A stretch of 35,855 nucleotides of DNA. It comes from an uncultured Clostridia bacterium (GTDB lineage: Bacteria > Bacillota > Clostridia > Christensenellales > Borkfalkiaceae). The notes beneath the pieces are model-generated. The model saw only the letters and a program-made list of their open reading frames with translations. It had not been told where the DNA came from and did no database searches. Positions 8,057-13,028 of this stretch are shown here, piece after piece. Made by a program: the position numbers and the translations under genes. Within the stretch, counting starts at the first letter, position 1. Each line of letters begins with the position of its first letter. The stretch lies in the NCBI GenBank assembly GCA_947630775.1, contig CANRIY010000002.1, positions 1 to 35,855 on the forward strand. Direction: 5' to 3'.

Positions 8057-8086
8057 AAAAGGAGCGCAGAGAAATCTGCACACGAT
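8057..8086 (+). promoter_or_regulatory. rluB ribosome binding site with a hairpin in the SD-AUG spacer
   Basis: The only SD sequence, AAAAGGAG (8057-8064), lies 22 bases before the rluB ATG, too far to work in linear RNA. Between them a 5-bp stem with a GAAA tetraloop (8066-8070 with 8075-8079) can form. With the hairpin folded the effective spacer is eight bases (8065 plus 8080-8086). No ATG, GTG or TTG lies at the normal distance from the SD. Confidence 0.65.
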
Positions 8087-8800
8087 ATGAGGATCAACAA
8101 ATTTCTTGCGGAGCAGGGGTTCGCCTCGCGCCGCGGGGCGGATGAGATCGTTGCGGAAGGAAGGGTCACGATCAACGGCAAAACGGCAAAAGCGGGGGAC
8201 GACGTTTCGCCCGACGATACCGTCATGCTCGACGGAAAGATCCTTTCCCACAAGGTCAAGTACGAATATTATCTATTGAATAAGCCCAAGGGGTGTGTTT
8301 GCACTGCAAACGACGAAAAAACAGAGCGGCCGAGAAAGACGGTCATGGATTTTCTGCCTGCGGGCGCGGGAAGAGTGTTCCCGGTGGGGCGGCTCGACTA
8401 CGACAGCGAGGGGCTTCTGATCTTGACGAACGACGGTGAACTCGCATACCGCCTGACTGCGCCGCAGAGCGAGATCCCAAAAACCTATCTCGTCAAAGTC
8501 GAGGGAACAGTGACGCCCGTTCAGCTCAACCGTTTGAGAAGCGGCGTGGAGATCGAAAAAGGGGTCGTCACGAAGAAGTGCCGCGTCAACGTTGTCGAAA
8601 CCGACAAGAGCTATACCAAGCTCCATGTCGTTCTGACAGAGGGGAAAAACAGGGAGATCCGCCGCATGTTCGAGACCGTCGGAAAGCACGTAGCCTTTTT
8701 GAAGCGCATCAAGGTCGGCGAATTGACCCTTTCGGGACTCAATCGAGGGGAATGCAGAAGACTTTCCCAGGAAGAAGTGTTTTATCTGAAAAATCTGTAA
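8087..8800 (+). CDS. rluB: Ribosomal large-subunit pseudouridine synthase (RluB family)
   Basis: RluB-family enzymes convert a uridine near the peptidyl-transferase centre of 23S rRNA (position 2605 in E. coli) to pseudouridine. The 237-residue product has an N-terminal S4 RNA-binding domain (MRINKFLAEQGFASRRGADE, to about 50). The RsuA/RluB catalytic domain follows with GRLDYDSEGLLILTNDGE, in which Asp104 is the expected catalytic aspartate, and KNREIRRM near 190. The frame is open further upstream, but homologues begin at MRINKFL. A bidirectional terminator follows. RsuA is the close alternative, but RluB is the usual Bacillota assignment in this context. Confidence 0.9.
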   Translation: MRINKFLAEQGFASRRGADEIVAEGRVTINGKTAKAGDDVSPDDTVMLDGKILSHKVKYEYYLLNKPKGCVCTANDEKTERPRKTVMDFLPAGAGRVFPVGRLDYDSEGLLILTNDGELAYRLTAPQSEIPKTYLVKVEGTVTPVQLNRLRSGVEIEKGVVTKKCRVNVVETDKSYTKLHVVLTEGKNREIRRMFETVGKHVAFLKRIKVGELTLSGLNRGECRRLSQEEVFYLKNL

Positions 8801-8813
8801 TTTTGATCAAAAA

Positions 8814-8847
8814 CAGCCCGCATAAACGCGGGCTGCCGTCATTTTTT
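8814..8847. terminator. Bidirectional terminator between rluB and lexA
   Basis: A perfect 8-bp GC-rich stem (8814-8821 with 8828-8835, loop ATAAAC) lies between the convergent genes. On the minus strand it is followed at once by TTTTT, a good lexA terminator. On the plus strand a T6 run comes six bases later (8842-8847), a weaker end for rluB. Confidence 0.9.
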
Positions 8848-8854
8848 GGGAAAA

Positions 8855-9463
8855 TCAGCGGAAACTTCTCATGAGTCCGATCACCTTGCCGAGGATCTGA
8901 ATGCTCGACTGATTTTCGGGAATGATATCGTCCATAGAGGAATTTTCGGGGTGAAGAATAATTTTTCCGTCCTTTTTGAAAAAGCGCTTCACGGTCGCGC
9001 CGTTCTCCGTACCGTCGTCGAACATCGCAACGACGATCTCGCCGTTTTCGGCGGTCTGCTGGCGCTTGACGATGATCTTGTCGCCGTCGCAAATGCCCGC
9101 TTCGATCATGCTCTCCCCGTGGACGCGCAGAAGGAAGAGATCCTCGCCCTTAAACTCCGCCTCGGGGATGGAATAATAGCCCTCGTTCTGCTCGACGGCG
9201 AGAATGGGCTGCCCTGCGTTGACGACGCCGAGAAGAGGAACGCGGACAGAACCGTTTCCGCGCACAACGACGGCGCGCTTCTTATTTTCCGCCTTTTCGA
9301 GCAGTCCCTTTTCTTTGAGGCGGTTGACGTAATCGTACGCGGTCGCCGTGGACTTGATCTTGAGATCTCGGCACATGTCCCTGACTGTCGGCGGGAAGCC
9401 GTTTTCATCGTTGAAACGGCGGATATAGTCGAGCACTTCCATGAGCTTTTCCTGACGGATCAT
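8855..9463 (-). CDS. lexA: LexA, SOS repressor and autoprotease
   Basis: LexA represses DNA-damage genes and cleaves itself when bound to RecA filaments. The 202-residue product has the N-terminal winged helix (about 1-65). The cleavage site is Ala83-Gly84 in VVNAGQP, the nucleophile Ser118 is in GESM and the general-base Lys159 is in GATVKRF. The RBS is AGAGGTG. A matching SOS box overlaps its promoter, so it is probably autoregulated. The 3' end meets rluB at a shared terminator. Confidence 0.97.
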   Translation of the reverse strand: MIRQEKLMEVLDYIRRFNDENGFPPTVRDMCRDLKIKSTATAYDYVNRLKEKGLLEKAENKKRAVVVRGNGSVRVPLLGVVNAGQPILAVEQNEGYYSIPEAEFKGEDLFLLRVHGESMIEAGICDGDKIIVKRQQTAENGEIVVAMFDDGTENGATVKRFFKKDGKIILHPENSSMDDIIPENQSSIQILGKVIGLMRSFR

Positions 9464-9481
9464 TTTTCACCTCTTATCGGC

Positions 9482-9520
9482 ATTATAGCACATCCGAAAG
9501 AATATTGCAAACATTTGTTC
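9482..9520 (-). promoter_or_regulatory. lexA promoter with LexA (SOS) box
   Basis: On the minus strand, TTGCAA (9505-9510) and TATAAT (9482-9487) are separated by 17 bp. Overlapping the -35 is GAACAAATGTTTG (9508-9520), which matches the Bacillota SOS box GAAC-N4-GTTC except for the last base. Repressor bound here would block RNA polymerase, giving autoregulation. The leader is about 12 bases. Confidence 0.8.
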
Positions 9521-9541
9521 TATGTTTTTCAAAAATTTTTC

Positions 9542-9570
9542 TTGTAATTTTTATGAGAATACGCTATAAT
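9542..9570 (+). promoter_or_regulatory. Promoter of the small cysteine-rich gene
   Basis: TTGTAA (9542-9547) and TATAAT (9565-9570) with a 17-bp spacer point away from lexA. The SOS box at 9508-9520 ends 21 bp upstream of this -35, so LexA could affect both directions; that is inference. The expected leader is about 11 bases and starts with the SD sequence AGAGG. Confidence 0.7.
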
Positions 9571-9587
9571 AGGGGAAGAGGTGGAAC

Positions 9588-9773
9588 ATGGAGACGAAAA
9601 TGTGCGTCCTCGACGACGAAAAAGAGTGCGACGGGTGTCTCGAATGCATGGTTTGCGATCTGGATCCCCGAAAAATCTGCGATAACTGCGGCAAATGTCT
9701 CGACATCAAGGAATTTGCGACCATCAAGATCGACAAGATCATCACAGATCCCGATTACGGTAAAAAGGTCTGA
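9588..9773 (+). CDS. Small eight-cysteine protein, probable metal or Fe-S binder
   Basis: I do not recognise a named family. The 61-residue product has eight cysteines: Cys6, then CxxCxxCxxC at 14, 17, 20 and 23, then CxxCxxC at 31, 34 and 37. The spacing resembles a ferredoxin or a double zinc knuckle, so metal or Fe-S binding is likely but unproven. The tail (38-61) is hydrophilic and contains no cysteine. It has its own TATAAT promoter, divergent from lexA, and the SD AGAGG six bases before ATG. The last 32 bp overlap the 3' end of hflX on the other strand. The good promoter, RBS and cysteine pattern show it is a real gene. Confidence 0.8.
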   Translation: METKMCVLDDEKECDGCLECMVCDLDPRKICDNCGKCLDIKEFATIKIDKIITDPDYGKKV

Positions 9774-10968
9774 ATGACCCCGCATAGACGGATGAAACGA
9801 TCCCTTCGACTTCCATTCCATCGTCGGAATACGAAACGTTGCGCTCCGTGATGAGCGGGCGGACGGCGCCGTAGGAAGCCATCTTTTCATAGGGAATGAA
9901 GAGCTTTACGCGGATAAATTCATCTTTAAGGGCGTCGAAGATGTGTTTTTTGAGCTTTTCGAGCCCCAAACCCGCCTGTGCGGAGATGCAAACGACGTCA
10001 CGGGGGAAGCGGTCGGTGTCCTTCACAAGGTCGCATTTGTTCATGACGACGAGGTAGGGGGCCGAAAATCCGAGGTCTTGCAGCGTCGAAAGCGTTGTTT
10101 TCAGCTGCATCTCGTACTCACCCGCGGCATCGCAGACGATGAGGGCAAGATCGCAATTCAAGGCGCTCTCCAGCGTAGATTTGAAAGCTTTGATCAGGTG
10201 ATGGGGAAGGCTCTGCAAAAATCCGACGGTATCGACGAGCAAAAAGGGAACGCCTTCGATCTCGAATCCCCGCGCGGTTGGATCGAGCGTCGCAAAGAGC
10301 GCGTTTTTCACAAAGACATCCGCGCCCGTAAGGGCATTCAAGAGCGTGGATTTCCCGGTATTCGTATATCCCACGAGCGCGATCGTTTTGACGCGTTCTT
10401 TTTTTCTGCGCTCGACCTGCAGCGCACGCCTTTGTTCGGTCTCCTTGAGCTTTTCCTCGAGCGCACGGATGCGCTCACGGATATGCCGCCTGTCTGTCTC
10501 GAGTTTCGTTTCACCGGGGCCGCGCGTCCCGATCCCGCCTCCGAGACGGGAAAGCGCCTCGCCCTTGCCTTTGAGACGCGGATAAATGTATTTGAGCTGG
10601 GCGAGTTCCACTTGGATCTTTCCCTCGCTGCTCTGGGCGCGAAGAGCAAAAATGTCGAGGATGAGCGTCGTCCTGTCGATGACTTTGCGGTGGTCGAGCG
10701 CCTTCGAGATATTCAGAGTCTGGGAAGGGGAGAGCTCCCCGTTGAAGAGGACGGTGAGTTCCAGCCCTTCAAGCCGCTCTTTGAGCTCTAAAAGTTTTCC
10801 CTCCCCGATATAAGTCGCGGGATTGACTTCTCGGATATTCTGGTAGATCGTACCCGCATATTCCGCGCCCGCGCTCTCGATCAAAGAGAGGATCTCCGCA
10901 TGCAGAACATCCGAATTCGGCCCTTCGACGGGTTGGATCACATAGATGATCTCGGGTTTTTCCGTCAC
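9742..10968 (-). CDS. hflX: GTPase HflX
   Basis: HflX is a ribosome-associated GTPase that splits or rescues stalled 70S ribosomes under stress. The 408-residue product has the N-terminal HflX domain with SRLGGGIGTRGPGETKLE (about 140-157) and a coiled segment (158-192). The G domain carries G1 GYTNTGKST (200-208), G3 DTVGF (246-250) and G4 NKCD (310-313). The start is GTG at 10968, which overlaps the recombinase stop as GTGA, with GGAGG just upstream; translation is probably coupled. The end overlaps the small cysteine-rich gene by 32 bp. Confidence 0.95.
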   Translation of the reverse strand: MTEKPEIIYVIQPVEGPNSDVLHAEILSLIESAGAEYAGTIYQNIREVNPATYIGEGKLLELKERLEGLELTVLFNGELSPSQTLNISKALDHRKVIDRTTLILDIFALRAQSSEGKIQVELAQLKYIYPRLKGKGEALSRLGGGIGTRGPGETKLETDRRHIRERIRALEEKLKETEQRRALQVERRKKERVKTIALVGYTNTGKSTLLNALTGADVFVKNALFATLDPTARGFEIEGVPFLLVDTVGFLQSLPHHLIKAFKSTLESALNCDLALIVCDAAGEYEMQLKTTLSTLQDLGFSAPYLVVMNKCDLVKDTDRFPRDVVCISAQAGLGLEKLKKHIFDALKDEFIRVKLFIPYEKMASYGAVRPLITERNVSYSDDGMEVEGIVSSVYAGSFRPFYRNRDL

Positions 10969-12029
10969 GTTTCGTCCTCCGTCCTGTGCAGTTTCACTTT
11001 CCCCGCAACGGAGCGGCGGTTGTCCTCCGTGATCGCGGCATAGTGCTTCCGCGTCGTATTCACGTCCTTGTGCCCCAAAACGTCGGCCACAATATAAATA
11101 TCGCCCGTTTCACGGTAGAGCGCCGTGCCGTAGGTGGAGCGCAACTTATGCGGCGTGATCTTTTTGAGCGGCGAGACGATCTTCGCATATTTTTTGACAA
11201 GATTTTCGACCGCACGGACGGTGATCCTGCGGTATTGCATCGATAAAAAGAGGGGTGAAGGGGTCTCCTTCGGGACGCGCGGATCTCCTTTTTTCTGTTC
11301 TAAATAGGCGAGAAGGGCATCCGCGACTTCATCCGAAAAGTATAAAATTGCATGACTGCCGCCCTTGCGGGTCACGACAAACGAGTTATTCGAAAAATCA
11401 AGATTCTCGTTATTGAGGCCGACAAGCTCGGAAATACGGATCCCTGTGCCCAAAAACAGAGTTAAAATCGCCGTATCACGCACCTTTGTGCGTTCATGGT
11501 AGCCGCTCGCATGGGGCGGAAGGCCCGATCCGAGCTCCGCAGTATCCAAAAGGTCGGAGATCTCATCGTTTTCAAGGCGGATGATCTCCTTTTCGTGTAG
11601 CTTGGGCGTGGCGACCTTGGAGGGGTTATTGACGCCGATGAGCCCCTTGTTGAAGAAAAACTTGAAGAGGGAACGGACGGTACAGAGCTTGCGCGCCTTG
11701 GCGCGTTCATCGCAGGAGAGATGTTTTTCCCCAAACGAATAGTGGGAGAGATAGGAGAGGAAGATCTCAATGTCGGTATCCGTGACCGTTTCAAGGTCCT
11801 CGAGATTGATCTCGCGGACCGCTTTCCCGTGAAATTTCTTTTTGGAGAGAAAATCAAAAAAGATCCTGAGGTCGTAGGCGTAGTTGAGACGGGTAAGCGT
11901 GCTCGTGCGCGGTTCGATGCCGCGGAAAAAATCCTCGCAAAAATCGGGAAGATCGGAGAGGAGTTCATCGATCTTGTCGAGATTCCTTAAATTGCGTTCC
12001 TGATAGTAATTCGCATTTTTGACTGCCAT
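10965..12029 (-). CDS. Tyrosine recombinase, XerC/XerD type
   Basis: The 354-residue product is a tyrosine recombinase with an N-terminal SAM-like core-binding domain (about 30-135) and a C-terminal catalytic domain. The catalytic set is complete: Arg198 (GTGIRISEL), Lys222 (TRKGG), His294 and Arg297 (HKLR), His320 (LGHKD) and Tyr330 (KHYA). Size and link to hflX and lexA suggest a housekeeping Xer protein that resolves chromosome dimers rather than a phage integrase; this is inference. The promoter is placed so that the mRNA should begin at the ATG. The AT-rich DNA just upstream carries repeats that may be its targets or operators. The stop overlaps the hflX GTG start. Confidence 0.9.
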   Translation of the reverse strand: MAVKNANYYQERNLRNLDKIDELLSDLPDFCEDFFRGIEPRTSTLTRLNYAYDLRIFFDFLSKKKFHGKAVREINLEDLETVTDTDIEIFLSYLSHYSFGEKHLSCDERAKARKLCTVRSLFKFFFNKGLIGVNNPSKVATPKLHEKEIIRLENDEISDLLDTAELGSGLPPHASGYHERTKVRDTAILTLFLGTGIRISELVGLNNENLDFSNNSFVVTRKGGSHAILYFSDEVADALLAYLEQKKGDPRVPKETPSPLFLSMQYRRITVRAVENLVKKYAKIVSPLKKITPHKLRSTYGTALYRETGDIYIVADVLGHKDVNTTRKHYAAITEDNRRSVAGKVKLHRTEDET

Positions 12030-12035
12030 GGAAAG

Positions 12036-12064
12036 AGTATAGCACGAACAAGGGAAAAAGTCAA
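12036..12064 (-). promoter_or_regulatory. Promoter of the recombinase-hflX operon, apparently leaderless
   Basis: On the minus strand, TTGACT (12059-12064) and TATACT (12036-12041) are 17 bp apart. The A of the recombinase ATG (12029) is the seventh base after the -10, exactly where transcription should start. No SD sequence is possible in such an mRNA. The motif CTATTCGCAAAAT (12064-12076, minus strand) abuts the -35. Confidence 0.8.
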
Positions 12065-12086
12065 TTTTGCGAATAGTTAAATGGGG
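12065..12086 (+). repeat. Left near-direct repeat of the 12.07-12.72 kb islet
   Basis: The sequence TTTTGCGAATAG followed by TTAAATGGGG is nearly repeated at 12697-12716 as TTTTACGAATAG followed by TAATGGGG. The copies differ by one substitution and a two-base indel and point the same way. They bracket about 610 bp that hold the small RNA, the 36-codon gene and the large palindrome. They could be recombination sites or operators. Confidence 0.6.
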
Positions 12087-12135
12087 GAATTTTCGAAAAA
12101 TTTTCGGATGTAAAACCCGAAAGGGGAGTTTTTAC

Positions 12136-12164
12136 TTGACAAGCGTATCGTTTTTTGATAAAGT
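12136..12164 (+). promoter_or_regulatory. Promoter of the 12.17 kb small RNA
   Basis: A perfect -35 TTGACA (12136-12141) is followed after 17 bp by a -10-like TAAAGT (12159-12164, four of six bases). Transcription is expected near 12171 and runs into a strong terminator within about 85 bases. Confidence 0.65.
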
Positions 12165-12170
12165 AAAGAC

Positions 12171-12253
12171 GAGAACCGAGGTAGGTTGTTAGGTTCCCGT
12201 CTTGGTGAGCCGTTGCGTGGTTGTGAGCCTTTGTGCAACGGCTCCGTCTTTTT
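12171..12253 (+). ncRNA. Predicted small RNA of about 83 nt with two hairpins
   Basis: A promoter and a terminator bracket about 83 bases with no plausible ORF. The first hairpin pairs 12168-12177 with 12192-12201 (one A-C mismatch); its first three bases fall just before the predicted start. The second is a perfect 10-bp stem (12207-12216 with 12235-12244, 18-base loop) followed by TCTTTTT (12247-12253), a good intrinsic terminator. I match it to no known RNA family. It converges on a 36-codon gene whose stop lies 14 bases further on, so a read-through message from that gene would be antisense to it. A short attenuated leader is an alternative. Confidence 0.6.
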
Positions 12254-12266
12254 GTCCGCTTTTCGC

Positions 12267-12377
12267 TTACGCTGTCATTTCAAGCAAGACTTTCACGATT
12301 TCCTCAGCCGTGAGACCCTGCTTTTGAAGTGACAAAATGAGCTTCCTGAGTTCAGATGTTGCCATTTCTTCGTCCAT
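12267..12377 (-). CDS. 36-residue hypothetical protein, helix-turn-helix-like
   Basis: I do not recognise a family. The product is 36 residues, acidic at the N-terminus (MDEEMATSEL), then two predicted amphipathic helices joined by a QGLT turn (about residues 8-20 and 23-35). It looks like a small DNA- or protein-binding helical hairpin. Support for a real gene is a purine-rich RBS region (AAAGGTAGGTAAAGG) upstream of ATG 12377, a promoter at 12440-12468 and a leader of about 56 bases with a perfect 11-bp hairpin. It lies between near-direct repeats and converges with the predicted small RNA. Met 5 is an alternative start. Confidence 0.6.
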   Translation of the reverse strand: MDEEMATSELRKLILSLQKQGLTAEEIVKVLLEMTA

Positions 12378-12403
12378 GTCCTTTACCTACCTTTAATAAT
12401 TTC

Positions 12404-12430
12404 AAGTGTAAGGCTCTGCGCCTTACACTT
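12404..12430 (-). promoter_or_regulatory. Leader hairpin of the 36-codon gene
   Basis: A perfect 11-bp inverted repeat (12404-12414 with 12420-12430, five-base loop) lies in the predicted leader, between the transcription start near 12433 and the RBS. It lacks a following T run on the minus strand, so it is not a typical terminator. It may protect the 5' end or bind a regulator. Confidence 0.65.
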
Positions 12431-12439
12431 CTTAATTGA

Positions 12440-12468
12440 AGCATATCACAGCACGAGAGAAAAGTCAA
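12440..12468 (-). promoter_or_regulatory. Promoter of the 36-codon gene
   Basis: TTGACT (12463-12468) and TATGCT (12440-12445) are separated by 17 bp on the minus strand. The promoter lies inside the left arm of the 112-bp palindrome, and the right arm carries a degenerate copy that points the other way. Confidence 0.65.
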
Positions 12469-12555
12469 GTGCCGCGGCTGCGCGGTGGAGATTTTCGGAG
12501 CGTAGCGAAGAAAATACAACCGCTTGGCACTTTACTTTTCGGTAGGGCTGTGATA
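12444..12555. repeat. 112-bp imperfect palindrome with 30-bp arms
   Basis: The left arm (12444-12473) and right arm (12526-12555) are inverted copies with about 23 of 30 positions equal. They share GGCACTT, ACTTTTC and GCTGTGATA. The interior adds a short GCGG/CCGC stem and a hairpin with arms 12491-12496 and 12510-12515. The structure resembles a MITE or a pair of divergent promoters made by inverted duplication. I see no clear target-site duplication. Confidence 0.65.
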
Positions 12556-12644
12556 ATTGGTTCTCCGTTCATCTGCAAATAGTGCTTTATTTTATCTAAA
12601 TTTACCTAAATTATAAAATTCCTAAAAAATTTTTCTTAAAACTC

Positions 12645-12708
12645 TTGACATGCATAGGGGAATGTGATACACTTAGAACTATTCGCAAAATGCTTCTTTT
12701 ACGAATAG
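12645..12708 (+). promoter_or_regulatory. Promoter followed by a 30-bp interrupted palindrome
   Basis: TTGACA (12645-12650) and TACACT (12668-12673) are 17 bp apart. At the predicted start (about 12680) stands a 30-bp inverted repeat with 12-bp arms (12679-12690 and 12697-12708, one mismatch) and a six-base centre TGCTTC. The left arm plus one base, CTATTCGCAAAAT, recurs exactly next to the recombinase promoter (12064-12076, other strand). The shape resembles a tyrosine-recombinase core site or a 5' RNA hairpin. No convincing gene follows; the TTG-initiated frame 12731-13060 is weak. Confidence 0.5.
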
Positions 12709-12716
12709 TAATGGGG

Positions 12717-12991
12717 TAAAAAGGGGTATTTTGGACGTTTTTTTCGATAATTTATTGAATTTGCTTCTAAAATGCGATTTTCGCAAAAATACCGACGGAC
12801 GATTGATTGATTTTTTTATCTGCTTTTGTGACGCCGTATTTTGCAAAATTGCGCCGACGATTCCTGTAGCACTTTTTCCGAAATTGTATCAAAAAAATCC
12901 GCGTGGTTTTGCAGGAATCATTTGCGGATCTTTTTTTATAATGTTTTGCCATATTATTTTTGCGTTTCGGTCGATGCATTTATCAACCAAA
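12717..12991. other. AT-rich gap with no convincing gene
   Basis: This stretch between the right repeat and the end of the glycogen operon is AT-rich and unlike its neighbours in composition. Frames exist on both strands (12731-13060 plus, 12767-12979 minus), but neither has a recognisable product, and the plus frame runs into the amylase gene on the other strand. It may be decayed or foreign DNA. Confidence 0.5.
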
Positions 12992-13028
12992 TACTATGTC
13001 AGACATACTAATTATGTCAGACATAGTA
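12992..13028. repeat. Large palindrome at the 3' end of the glycogen operon
   Basis: Two inverted copies of TACTATGTCAGACATA (12992-13007 and 13013-13028) flank a five-base loop. They make a 16-bp stem with one central mismatch. The TGA stop of the amylase gene (13017-13019) lies inside the right arm. On the minus strand the stem is followed by only a weak T run (TATTTGG), so termination is possible but not typical. The same 16-mer stands at 3771-3786. Confidence 0.7.

Noticed and set aside
10965..12029. Prophage or integrative element signalled by the tyrosine recombinase
   Set aside because: The flanking genes (hflX, lexA) are housekeeping, the gene is translationally coupled to hflX and no phage or conjugation genes are in the window. 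A housekeeping Xer role fits better.
12767..12979. 70-codon minus-strand frame downstream of the GH13 gene
   Set aside because: Lys/Arg/Asn-rich product typical of AT-rich non-coding DNA, with no recognisable family and no clear promoter.
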